From: an uncultured Lachnospiraceae bacterium
GTDB taxonomy: Bacteria > Bacillota > Clostridia > Lachnospirales > Lachnospiraceae
Length of the DNA: 64,000 nt
Assembly (NCBI GenBank): GCA_902789665.1
Contig: CADAOY010000002.1
Coordinates: 62,001 to 126,000 of the forward strand
Direction of reading: 5' to 3'
In this document: in pieces, positions 15,216 through 23,412 of the stretch
Layout of the letters: the number at the start of each line of letters is the position of its first letter
Position numbering within the stretch: the stretch's first letter is position 1
Notes under the pieces: model-generated
The model's input: only the letters and a program-made list of their open reading frames with translations
What the model was told of the DNA's origin: nothing
Databases searched by the model: none
Made by a program: the position numbers and the translations under genes

Positions 15216-17195
15216 ATGGCAAAAAAGGGAACTATAGGTGTACTTATAAGCGGGTTATTCGGCGACTATGTCCAGAATTTCTGTAAGGGCATTCAGAAGG
15301 CCGCCACAGAGAATAATCTTAATCTTATTATCATACCGGGCAAATACATAAACAGGTTTTCTGCAACCAACAGGGATGTGGAATTTGAGTATCAGTATAA
15401 TACTCTTTTCAGGGTTGCGGCAGACTGTAACTTGGATGGAATTATTATCGAGGCAGGTTCAATCGGTAATTTTACAAACAAGGAGAATATAGATCAGTTT
15501 ATTCATACTTTTGACGGGATTCCAACAATTGTGGCATCTCATAAAATTGATGGATATCCGAGTATCTGTTTTAATAATGAAAGTGGTATCTTAGAAGCGC
15601 TTGAAGCGCTGTATGAAAGCGGCGCCAGATCCTATGCGATGTTTGGAGGACCTGAGAGCAATATCGATGCCATAGAAAGAAAGGAAACTTTCAGAAAGTT
15701 TCTTAAGAAGCACAGAATCAAATATTCAGATAACATGTATGTGGCAGGTAATTATACCTCCAACTGTGTTAAAAGAGCAAAGCAGCTTCTTGAGCAGAAT
15801 CCTGATGTGGAGGCAATATTCTGTGCCAATGATGAGCAGGCCCTTGCCATGTATAAGGCTCTTGAGTCGATCAAAAAAGAACCGGGCAAGGATGTTTCAG
15901 TTCTCGGATTTGACGATGATTATACGGCGGCCCGTATTAAGCCGTCCCTTTCATCCATAAGAGCGGATGCTTTTGAGATGGGTGAGAATGCAGTAAAGAT
16001 GCTGATTGAATCCATGAAGGGCGTTGAAGTTGAGAACTTCGAAATGCCTACCAAGTTTATAATGCGTTCTTCATTCACCTGTTCAAATAATGGTGAATAC
16101 AAGGATGCCAGAAATAAAGAGATTGAAGCAATTGAGCACGAATTCATAGAGTCTTTGTATAAGAGAAGACCTGAGGAATATGATAATTCCGTGAATTTCA
16201 AGCTCTTTACCCAGGACCTGTTTTTCTTCGGTGATGCCGATGAAGACAGCTACGGAAACATACTTGATAAGTTAAAATACCTAGGTATATCAAATGCATT
16301 TTTATATCTTTTTGATTATGCGGTTGACCCTGTTAAGGGTTCGAGCCTTCATCTTCCAAACAAGATTTTGTTGAAAGCCATGATGAAGGATGGGGAAGTA
16401 TCCATGCTTTCGTTTGCAAGGCAGCAGATAAATACCAAGGATATGTTCAGAAACTTCTACTTAAACTGGAGAAGCTGCGATACCCTGGTAATGCATCCGG
16501 TCTTCTCAGGAGCGCATCTGTACGGATATCTTTTCACGGATTTGAGCCTCAGTGATTTTAACGAAGCCGAGATACTGGTTAACCAGTTCAGTTCAGCAAT
16601 TAAGATGCTTGGACTCCTTAGAGAGAATGATGAGATTCAGCGTCAGCTTATGGAGAACCTGAAACTCCTTCGTGAGAATAATATCGTGCTGGATACATTT
16701 GCCAACATGGATATGCTTACGGGACTTTATAACAGACGTGGCTTCTTCACTAATGCAGGCGAACTTGTGGATGACTGCAGGGCTGATGGCACCAATGTAA
16801 TTGCCATGTATGCAGACATGAATAATCTCAAAATCATTAATGATAAATATGGTCACGAGGAAGGGGATTTTGCCCTGTCGCTTGTTGGAAAGATTCTAAA
16901 AAATGTCGTTGGCAAAATCGGCGTCTGCGGACGTATCGGAGGCGATGAATATGCTCTGGTCATTCCGGTTAAGGATGGTAAAACAGGGGAGAGCATCAGC
17001 GAGCTTATTGATAAGAAATTGGATGATGCGAACAAGAAAGCCAACAAACCTTTTGATGTAACGGTATCCTGTGGTTATCAGGTGATGTATGCAAATCTTG
17101 ATCAGGATTTGGAAGAGGCGCTGGCAGTTGCGGATGCAATGTTATACGAAGTTAAGAAACGTAAAAAAGAGGCGATGAAGGTCAGGGGAATATAG
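15216..17195 (+). CDS. LacI-type periplasmic-binding-fold protein fused to a GGDEF diguanylate cyclase
   Basis: 659 aa with no signal peptide and no membrane span. The N-terminal 290 residues are a Peripla_BP_3/LacI-type ligand-binding domain (GTIGVLISGLFGDYVQNFCKGI; DVSVLGFDDDYTAARIKPSLSSI) but without the helix-turn-helix normally found ahead of it. A middle region (about 290-500) is unassigned and ends in a helical linker. The C-terminal GGDEF domain (about 510-655) has DMLTGLYNRRGF and an intact active site GGDEY at 575-579. No RxxD inhibition site precedes it. The protein likely makes cyclic di-GMP in response to a cytoplasmic small molecule, perhaps a sugar. The next gene follows 34 bases later. 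Confidence 0.88.
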   Translation: MAKKGTIGVLISGLFGDYVQNFCKGIQKAATENNLNLIIIPGKYINRFSATNRDVEFEYQYNTLFRVAADCNLDGIIIEAGSIGNFTNKENIDQFIHTFDGIPTIVASHKIDGYPSICFNNESGILEALEALYESGARSYAMFGGPESNIDAIERKETFRKFLKKHRIKYSDNMYVAGNYTSNCVKRAKQLLEQNPDVEAIFCANDEQALAMYKALESIKKEPGKDVSVLGFDDDYTAARIKPSLSSIRADAFEMGENAVKMLIESMKGVEVENFEMPTKFIMRSSFTCSNNGEYKDARNKEIEAIEHEFIESLYKRRPEEYDNSVNFKLFTQDLFFFGDADEDSYGNILDKLKYLGISNAFLYLFDYAVDPVKGSSLHLPNKILLKAMMKDGEVSMLSFARQQINTKDMFRNFYLNWRSCDTLVMHPVFSGAHLYGYLFTDLSLSDFNEAEILVNQFSSAIKMLGLLRENDEIQRQLMENLKLLRENNIVLDTFANMDMLTGLYNRRGFFTNAGELVDDCRADGTNVIAMYADMNNLKIINDKYGHEEGDFALSLVGKILKNVVGKIGVCGRIGGDEYALVIPVKDGKTGESISELIDKKLDDANKKANKPFDVTVSCGYQVMYANLDQDLEEALAVADAMLYEVKKRKKEAMKVRGI

Positions 17196-17229
17196 ACCCA
17201 AAAAATAGAAGGATTAGAGAGGGTTTTGT

Positions 17230-18801
17230 ATGAAAGTATTAAAGGGAATCAGTGTTGACAATTACACAGGTAAGGGAATGCTTAAGAAAAAAGAAGAGCA
17301 TTTCTTAAAAAAAGAGGAGTTTACATCCTGTGGAGAGGAGATTTCAAGATTTAGCAGTGCACTTATGGCAGTTGAAGCAAATCTTGAAGCCAAGGCAGCA
17401 TCTTATACAGGCGCCATTGCGGATATCCTTAAGGCAGAAGCTGCACTTACCAAGGATGAGGTACTTGTTTCAGATGTAATCAGATGCATCAACGATGAAG
17501 AAATCACCGCCTCGGAAGCAGCAAAGAAAGTTATTGATGGTTATATCTCCGGTTTCCAGAGTGGAAAGAGCGACAGATATGTGGATGACCTTGAAAGTTT
17601 CCAGGATCTTCTTTTAAGAGAACTTAACAAGAAGGATGGAGATGAGCTTGTTACAGCAGGTCTGGTTCCGCTTATTTATTACTGCGAAAGCATAACAATT
17701 GATGAACTTCTTTCATTTGACAAGAACGTGGTTAAAGGTATTATCTGCCACAACGTATCACCAACATCACATATCATGATTATTGCAAAGAGCCTGCTTA
17801 TTCCTGCAGTATCAGGCATTGATTCAAAGATAGTTGCTGAATATGACGGCAAGCAGTGCGTATTATATTCATATAAGGGTGAAGTTAATATTGCTGAGAA
17901 TGCAGAAGATGATGAATATATTAAGAATCTTGAAGCAAAAGGTCTTGCAGTTAACTCTGATGCACTCAGCCAGGATTATGCAACCATCGAAGCCAAGTAT
18001 GATTACAGATATATAAAAGAGAAAAATATTCCGGTATACCTTAATGTATTTTCACCGGATTCTCTTACCAAGGATCTTGTTGAGACATATGACGGCGTTG
18101 GATTATTCAGATCGGAATACTTATTCTTAAGAGGAGACAAGGCGCCAACAGAAGAAGAGCAGGTTGAGGTATACAGCAAACTCGCATCTTTCTTTGGAGG
18201 AAAGCCGGTTGTTATCAGAACTCTTGATGTAGGTTCAGATAAGAAACCACAGTATATGCATTTTGATGAAGAGATTAATCCGGCTCTTGGTATCAGAGGC
18301 GTAAGATATTATCTTGATAAGCCTGAAATCTATATGAATCAGCTTCGTGCAATATATAAGAGCAACAAGGCTAACAATATTCAGATTCTTGTTCCTATGG
18401 TAACATCAAGAATGGAACTTCTTTCATTCAAGGAAATCCTGGGAGAAGTTGAGAATTCACTTACCGCTGAAGGCATTGAATTCAATGTGCCTAAGCTTGG
18501 TATTATGATTGAGACTCCGGCAGCAGCACTTGAAAGTGATATGTTTGCCAAGGAAGTTGATTTCTTCAGTATCGGAACCAATGACTTGTCAGCATATGTT
18601 TATGCATGTGACAGAGATGATAAGAGAATGGCAGATATTATCACTACAGATAAGAGTGCTCTCTGGAAACTCATTAAGATGGTTTGCGACAATGCTCACG
18701 AAGAAGGCATCACAGTTTCTGCTTGCGGCGAACTGGCAGCAGAGAAAGAGTATATCGATGAACTGCTTGCACTTGGACTCGATAGTGTGTCGATAGGATA
18801 G
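17230..18801 (+). CDS. PTS enzyme I-like phosphoenolpyruvate-binding protein, short C-terminus
   Basis: 523 aa resembling PTS enzyme I from end to end. It has an N-terminal helical/phosphohistidine region with the active histidine in SPTSHIMIIAKSLLIPAVSGI (His181). The PEP-binding TIM barrel has GVGLFRSEYLFL, VIRTLDVGSDK, NPALGIRGVRYYL, FSIGTNDLSAYVYACDRDD and the catalytic cysteine in VSACGELA (Cys499). It stops at GLDSVSIG, where E. coli enzyme I continues for about 45 more residues. Reading through or shifting frame after the TAG gives no family-like tail. No HPr or EII gene is nearby. It may be a regulatory or specialised enzyme I following a sensory GGDEF gene. Confidence 0.8.
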   Translation: MKVLKGISVDNYTGKGMLKKKEEHFLKKEEFTSCGEEISRFSSALMAVEANLEAKAASYTGAIADILKAEAALTKDEVLVSDVIRCINDEEITASEAAKKVIDGYISGFQSGKSDRYVDDLESFQDLLLRELNKKDGDELVTAGLVPLIYYCESITIDELLSFDKNVVKGIICHNVSPTSHIMIIAKSLLIPAVSGIDSKIVAEYDGKQCVLYSYKGEVNIAENAEDDEYIKNLEAKGLAVNSDALSQDYATIEAKYDYRYIKEKNIPVYLNVFSPDSLTKDLVETYDGVGLFRSEYLFLRGDKAPTEEEQVEVYSKLASFFGGKPVVIRTLDVGSDKKPQYMHFDEEINPALGIRGVRYYLDKPEIYMNQLRAIYKSNKANNIQILVPMVTSRMELLSFKEILGEVENSLTAEGIEFNVPKLGIMIETPAAALESDMFAKEVDFFSIGTNDLSAYVYACDRDDKRMADIITTDKSALWKLIKMVCDNAHEEGITVSACGELAAEKEYIDELLALGLDSVSIG

Positions 18802-18827
18802 GCGACGCTGCGCCTCGTCCAAAACTA

Positions 18828-18878
18828 CTCTCCCCAAAGCTCATTGCAGCAAGCTGTACAGGATCGCTTTGGCGAGAG
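18828..18878. other. Long inverted repeat after the enzyme I-like gene
   Basis: CTCTCCCCAAAGC (18828-18840) can pair with GCTTTGGCGAGAG (18866-18878), with a single C-C mismatch, around a 25-base loop that itself contains CAG/CTG pairing. It is not followed by a clear T-run (CATTTTG), so terminator function is uncertain. Confidence 0.45.
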
Positions 18879-18905
18879 CATTTTGTCCTTGCGCTGGTCT
18901 ACCCC

Positions 18906-18934
18906 TTGCACAAAGCGGGGGTAAATGTTACAAT
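18906..18934 (+). promoter_or_regulatory. Predicted sigma-A promoter for the coiled-coil gene
   Basis: TTGCAC (18906-18911), a 17-base spacer and TACAAT (18929-18934), about 50 bases before the ATG at 18986. Confidence 0.6.
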
Positions 18935-18985
18935 ATTTTAAGTACGCTTTTAGAATTACACGCTCTAATGTAATGGAGGTTTGAA

Positions 18986-20074
18986 ATGGATAATTTCACA
19001 GATAAGCTCGCTTCTAAGTTCAACGCTCAGGAGATGATTAAAGCTAATGCTCAGGCTGAGGCCAATGAGATGAACAGACTTAAAGAACAGGTTGCTGCAT
19101 ATGAAGCAATTCTTACAGATATGCGCAAACTTAATTATAAGAACTCAGAGCTTACCGATAAGATTAATGCTTTGGTAGATGAGAGTATAACCAAGTTCCA
19201 GTCTTCAAGATCAGAAGATGTGGCTGTAGAATCGTCAGATATCAGTGCAGGTCTTAGTGAAGCAATAATGGGAGCACTTGATGAAGCACTTAATGCTTCA
19301 GTTAACAATACTCTCATGATACCTGTTGATGAGATGAAGCAGTCATCACTTGAGGTATCAGGTTCAGTTGCATCAGTTCGTCAGATGGTAGATGATGTTA
19401 AGGCTTCTGCTGATGAAATAAAAGGTGCATCTGATGATGTTAGAAATTCAGCAAGTGAAGTTAATGCAACTGCAAGTGAACTTAAGGCTACAATAGAGGA
19501 ACTTAAGTCATCTGTAAGCGGGGCGGCTTTTAGCACTGAGGATATGAAGGTATCTGCTCAGGAAATTCGTTCAACTACAGACGCTCTTAAGAATTCCAAT
19601 GATGAACTTAAGACACAGGTTAAGAATACAGTTGATAATGCTCTTCTTACAATGAGAAGAGAAAATAGAGAAATCGCAGATCATCTGGAATATATCAGAA
19701 GTACTGTTGAGAATATTCATAATCCGTCAGAGGACGACCTGGTTCGTAAGATGGAAGAGGAAGCTAAGAGAGCCGAAGAGGAGAGAATCAAGGAAGAGGA
19801 ACGCCTGCAGAGAGCTGAGGAAGACAAGGCTGCAATTCAGGAAATGTTCAGAGCTTCTGATGATTTCACCCATAAGGAGAATGTTAAGGTTTATCGTAAT
19901 GTTCAGGCTGTTGTTGAAGAGCAGATTAAGGAACAGACAGATAATCTTATGAAGCATAACAGTGTATTATATGATAAGCTTAAGGCTACAAGAGTTGCCA
20001 TCGTAATTGCAATCATTCTTACACTTGTTAATATTGCACTTACAGCATTATCCGTATTCGGTATTATCGGATAG
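18986..20074 (+). CDS. Tail-anchored coiled-coil protein of unknown function
   Basis: 362-aa protein starting at an ATG with GGAGG upstream. It is almost entirely helical, with long heptad-like runs in the manner of a methyl-accepting protein cytoplasmic rod (DDVKASADEIKGASDDVRNS and similar serine/alanine/aspartate-rich repeats at about residues 130-215). A charged Glu/Arg/Lys-rich segment (EEEAKRAEEERIKEEERL) follows at about 253-275. A single membrane span at the very C-terminus (about 336-360) leaves most of the protein in the cytoplasm. No HAMP or canonical chemoreceptor hairpin tip is visible, so it is not called a chemoreceptor. It sits five bases before an M23 peptidase gene, suggesting a cell-envelope or division role. 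Confidence 0.6.
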   Translation: MDNFTDKLASKFNAQEMIKANAQAEANEMNRLKEQVAAYEAILTDMRKLNYKNSELTDKINALVDESITKFQSSRSEDVAVESSDISAGLSEAIMGALDEALNASVNNTLMIPVDEMKQSSLEVSGSVASVRQMVDDVKASADEIKGASDDVRNSASEVNATASELKATIEELKSSVSGAAFSTEDMKVSAQEIRSTTDALKNSNDELKTQVKNTVDNALLTMRRENREIADHLEYIRSTVENIHNPSEDDLVRKMEEEAKRAEEERIKEEERLQRAEEDKAAIQEMFRASDDFTHKENVKVYRNVQAVVEEQIKEQTDNLMKHNSVLYDKLKATRVAIVIAIILTLVNIALTALSVFGIIG

Positions 20075-20078
20075 GTAT

Positions 20079-21656
20079 ATGAAACGTCGTCATTTATCAA
20101 GATTTCATTTTAGATATAAAGCATATTTATTAAGGGTGCTCATGGGCACCCTTATTGTTGCATTCTTTTTTATCCCGAATTTTACAATTTATAAATCCAC
20201 CGGGGACAATCATTTCACTGTTAAAATGTATGGTGAAACCGTGGGCGTTGTAGGCTCTGAGGAAGAGGCTTATTCTCTTATGAATGAAGCAAGAAAGCAG
20301 CTTCAGATGGATACGGACAAGCTCTATATGATATCTGAGCCTGATCTCGAACTTATCGGCGAAGAGTCAATAATAAGCAAAACTGACTCGCCTTCAGTTG
20401 TAAAGGAGCGCATGGTTGAACTTATGAGCGCAAATCACAAGGACGCTCTTGAAAGTGCCTACACTGTTAAGGTTAATTCAGAAATCGTAAATCTTGCCAC
20501 CAAGGATGATGTGGAGACTCTTCTTAAGAAAACCCTTCTTGCATATGATACGGAAGGCATATATAATCTCAAACTTGACCGAAATGAGAAGAAAGTCTTT
20601 GACTCATATACAGCTGATGTTTATAAGAAGGCTGACGAGTTCGGGGATTTTGTCCCAATGGTTGGTATAGAAAATGATATGAATGATTGCATTGAAAAGG
20701 CCAATGATGAGAGGGAGAAATCCTTTGATGAGTATCAGTATGGCCTTAGAAATATTGAGTTTTCTGAAGAGGTGGAAGTTGCGGGAACCTACGTAAATAA
20801 GAGCGAGATTTCGGATATTGATACGGCGCTTAACCTGCTTACAAATGAGCAGGATGTGCAGCAAATTTACGAGGTTCAGGCGGGTGATACCCTCTCCGAG
20901 ATTTCCATTAAAGTTGGCATTCCGATGGAAGATATTGTGGCGATGAACAGGGACACAATGGAGGATATCAATTCCACGATTCGTGAGAATCAGGCCCTCA
21001 TTATTACTGTGCCGGAGCCGACGCTCTCAGTTATCTGGACGGAGAGAACTTCCTACGAGGAGAGTTATGAGGCTGATATCATCTACATCGATAATGATGA
21101 CTGGTATACCAATCAGAAAGTTACCGTTCAGGAGGCAAGCGCCGGATACAGACGTATTGTGGCGGATATGACCTATGAGAATGATACAGAGATAGATAAG
21201 TTAATTGTAAAAGAAGATGTTTTGATGGAGGCGGTTCCAAAAATCATCGAGCGCGGAACCAAGATTCCTCCTACATATATCAAGCCGATTTCAGGTGGGC
21301 GATTCACTTCAGGCTTTGGTAGAAGAACTGCTCCGACAGCCGGCGCGTCTACCTTCCATAAAGGTATTGACTGGGCTACTCCTGTTGGTACCACTGTTGT
21401 GGCATCCTGTGGTGGTACGGTTTCAAGAGCAGGTTGGGCGAAGGGTTATGGTAATGTAATCTTTATTGACCATCCGGATGGAAGACAGACCAGATACGGA
21501 CATCTGTCCAAGATTTATGTATCAGTTGGACAGAAGGTATCGCAGGGTGAGAAGATTGCGGCATCTGGTAATACCGGTGTAAGTACAGGACCGCATATCC
21601 ATTTCGAGATTTTGATAAATGGAAGCCAGGTTAATCCACTTTCGTATATGAATTAA
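20079..21656 (+). CDS. M23 family metallopeptidase with LysM and G5-like domains
   Basis: 525-aa exported murein hydrolase. The start is taken as ATG 20079 (MKRRHLSRFHF), four bases after the preceding stop; the open frame upstream lies within the other gene. One N-terminal membrane segment (about residues 14-36) acts as anchor or signal. After an unassigned region come LysM (264-312, YEVQAGDTLSEISIKVGI), a G5-like region (about 313-395), and the M23 domain. That domain has the zinc ligands HKGID (His427, Asp431) and HIH (His506, His508). The family cuts peptidoglycan cross-bridges or stem peptides. Its position between a tail-anchored coil protein and murA suits a cell-wall role. The ribosome binding site is weak (AGGT), consistent with translational coupling. 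Confidence 0.9.
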   Translation: MKRRHLSRFHFRYKAYLLRVLMGTLIVAFFFIPNFTIYKSTGDNHFTVKMYGETVGVVGSEEEAYSLMNEARKQLQMDTDKLYMISEPDLELIGEESIISKTDSPSVVKERMVELMSANHKDALESAYTVKVNSEIVNLATKDDVETLLKKTLLAYDTEGIYNLKLDRNEKKVFDSYTADVYKKADEFGDFVPMVGIENDMNDCIEKANDEREKSFDEYQYGLRNIEFSEEVEVAGTYVNKSEISDIDTALNLLTNEQDVQQIYEVQAGDTLSEISIKVGIPMEDIVAMNRDTMEDINSTIRENQALIITVPEPTLSVIWTERTSYEESYEADIIYIDNDDWYTNQKVTVQEASAGYRRIVADMTYENDTEIDKLIVKEDVLMEAVPKIIERGTKIPPTYIKPISGGRFTSGFGRRTAPTAGASTFHKGIDWATPVGTTVVASCGGTVSRAGWAKGYGNVIFIDHPDGRQTRYGHLSKIYVSVGQKVSQGEKIAASGNTGVSTGPHIHFEILINGSQVNPLSYMN

Positions 21657-21688
21657 GTGTGGGGCGAGGCACCCCCTATAATTAAATA

Positions 21689-21717
21689 TTTACAAGAAAT
21701 ATCTAACATAGTATAAT
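21689..21717 (+). promoter_or_regulatory. Predicted sigma-A promoter for murA
   Basis: TTTACA (21689-21694), a 17-base spacer and TATAAT (21712-21717), about 107 bases before the murA ATG. The leader contains no recognised riboswitch. Confidence 0.65.
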
Positions 21718-21823
21718 AGAATATGGTGTAAAAGTGTCTATTCGGATATTTAGTATTGGGTAATTTTAGATTTACAAGATATTGTATATATCAGTAGACA
21801 GTAATAACGATTGGAGTTTTAAT

Positions 21824-23167
21824 ATGTCACTATATTTAGTGCATGGAGGCAAACCACTTAAGGGTGAAGTTGATATTAGCGGTGCTAAGAACGCAGCCCT
21901 GGGCATTATTGCAGCTTCCATAATGACAGATGAGACCGTTGTGATTCATAACGTGCCAATGGTATCTGACATTAAGGCAATGCTTAATGCCATAGCAAGT
22001 ATCGGAGCCTTCGTTGAGCAGTCTAAGGATGATCCTCATACTTATACTATCAACGGCAGTCGCATTAACAATATGATAGTAGAGACAGAGCAGATTAAGA
22101 AGATAAGAGCTTCTTATTATCTTATTGGTGCTCTTCTTGGTAAATATAATGAAGCACAGGTTCCACTTCCTGGTGGTTGTGATTTAGGTACACGTGGTAT
22201 CGACCAGCATGAGAAGGGCTTCAGTGCTCTTGGTGCCAGAGTTGGAATCTCCAATGGTTTTATTTCAGTTAAGGCTGACAGATTATATGGCACACATATT
22301 TATTTTGATAAAGTATCTGTAGGTGCAACAATTAATGTTATGCTCGCAGCAGTTCTTGCTGAAGGTAAGACAGTAATTGAAAGTGCAGCCAAAGAGCCAC
22401 ACGTCGTTGATATTGCGAACTTCCTTAACTCAATGGGAGCGAACATAAGAGGCGCAGGTACAGATAACATCCGTATTACCGGTGTTCCTAAACTTCACGC
22501 ATCAGAATATACAATTATTCCTGATCAGATTGAGGCCGGAACATTCATGATGGCAGCAGCCATTACAGGAGGCGATATTCTTGTTAAGAATATCATTCCT
22601 AAACATATGGACTGCGTAACCGGTAAGCTTCGCGAGATGAATTGCAGAGTTGAGGAATATGACGATTCCATCAGGGTAATCGCCGGAGATTATATAAGAC
22701 ATACCAATGTTCAGACTCATCCATATCCAGGTTTCCCAACGGATATGCAGCCACTTATTACAGTAACTCTTGGTCTGGCAGACGGTATGAGCCTTGTTAC
22801 TGAGACAGTCTTTGATAACAGATTCAGATATGTTGATGAGATTCGTAACATGGGAGCCAAGATGAGTGTTACAGGCACCACAATCAATATTAATTCAGTG
22901 TCTAATTATACACCGGCAAATGTTAATGCCTGCGACTTAAGAGCGGGAGCTGCTCTTGTCATCGCCGCATTATCAGCCAAGTCTCCGAGAGAACTTGAAG
23001 ATAGTCCAATCTTTGATGTGCCTATGTGCAGTATCATTGAACAGGCTGAGCTTGTTGAAAGAGGATATGAATATTTCGATGAGAAACTTCGGGCTCTTGG
23101 CGGATATATCTACAGATTTGAAAACCGGGAAGATATAGCGAAGTTTAATATTAAGCAGTTTGCGTAA
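21824..23167 (+). CDS. murA: UDP-N-acetylglucosamine 1-carboxyvinyltransferase
   Basis: First committed step of peptidoglycan synthesis: transfers enolpyruvyl from PEP to UDP-GlcNAc (cytoplasmic, the fosfomycin target). The ATG at 21824 is chosen for its GGAG seven bases upstream and because MSLYLVHGGKPLKGEVDISGAKNAAL is the family N-terminus; the frame is open 14 codons further up. The 447-aa length is slightly above the usual 420. The catalytic cysteine is present in PLPGGCDLGTRGIDQH (Cys119), so the fosfomycin-resistant Asp variant is not seen. Other family blocks are DKVSVGATINVMLAAVLAEG and GFPTDMQPLITV. It ends at a clear terminator. Confidence 0.96.
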   Translation: MSLYLVHGGKPLKGEVDISGAKNAALGIIAASIMTDETVVIHNVPMVSDIKAMLNAIASIGAFVEQSKDDPHTYTINGSRINNMIVETEQIKKIRASYYLIGALLGKYNEAQVPLPGGCDLGTRGIDQHEKGFSALGARVGISNGFISVKADRLYGTHIYFDKVSVGATINVMLAAVLAEGKTVIESAAKEPHVVDIANFLNSMGANIRGAGTDNIRITGVPKLHASEYTIIPDQIEAGTFMMAAAITGGDILVKNIIPKHMDCVTGKLREMNCRVEEYDDSIRVIAGDYIRHTNVQTHPYPGFPTDMQPLITVTLGLADGMSLVTETVFDNRFRYVDEIRNMGAKMSVTGTTININSVSNYTPANVNACDLRAGAALVIAALSAKSPRELEDSPIFDVPMCSIIEQAELVERGYEYFDEKLRALGGYIYRFENREDIAKFNIKQFA

Positions 23168-23171
23168 AAGT

Positions 23172-23204
23172 AAGACCTGCACTTAACGTGTAGGTCTTTA
23201 TTTA
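23172..23204 (+). terminator. Rho-independent terminator after murA
   Basis: AGACCTGCAC pairs with GTGTAGGTCT (10 bp, one G-U pair) around loop TTAAC, followed by TTTATTTA. Confidence 0.8.
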
Positions 23205-23220
23205 TGAGGGCTCCCACCGT

Positions 23221-23292
23221 CGCCTTCGGCGCCGGCAGGAGCGAAGAAAGAATTTTGCAGTGCTGCCAAAGCCTTCGGCGCCGGCTGGAGTG
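23221..23292. repeat. Duplicated G+C-rich element with GCC-TTC-GGC hairpins
   Basis: GCCTTCGGCGCCGGC occurs at 23222-23236 and 23271-23285, each followed by (A/T)GGAG. Each copy can fold as GCC-TTC-GGC. A related GTGCC-TTC-GGCAC hairpin is at 31231-31243. Together with CACCCCACCCCT at 23355-23366 it makes this spacer much richer in G+C than the genes beside it. Confidence 0.6.
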
Positions 23293-23370
23293 TGCTTCCT
23301 TGCGTGTTGGTGGCAGGTGTTTTTTGCTCGTCGCAGAGTAAAAATATTATGGCACACCCCACCCCTATTA

Positions 23371-23399
23371 TGATATAATTATTTAGTGATATTATATCA
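23371..23399 (+). promoter_or_regulatory. Extended -10 promoter inside an inverted repeat, upstream of the HD-GYP gene
   Basis: TGATATAAT (23371-23379) is an extended -10 element. It is repeated in inverse as ATTATATCA (23391-23399), giving perfect 9-bp arms separated by 11 bases. The -35 region has no good match. The inverted repeat spans the expected transcription start and could be an operator. Confidence 0.55.
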
Positions 23400-23412
23400 A
23401 TGAGGGTAGGCT

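Noticed and set aside
18799-18905. Frameshift or read-through restoring the missing end of the enzyme I-like protein
   Set aside because: Neither reading past the TAG nor the neighbouring frame I translated gives residues like the enzyme I C-terminus, so a simple single-base frameshift is not supported.
21657-21680. Terminator after the M23 peptidase gene (GGGG...CCCC)
   Set aside because: The stem is only four or five base pairs and no T-run follows.
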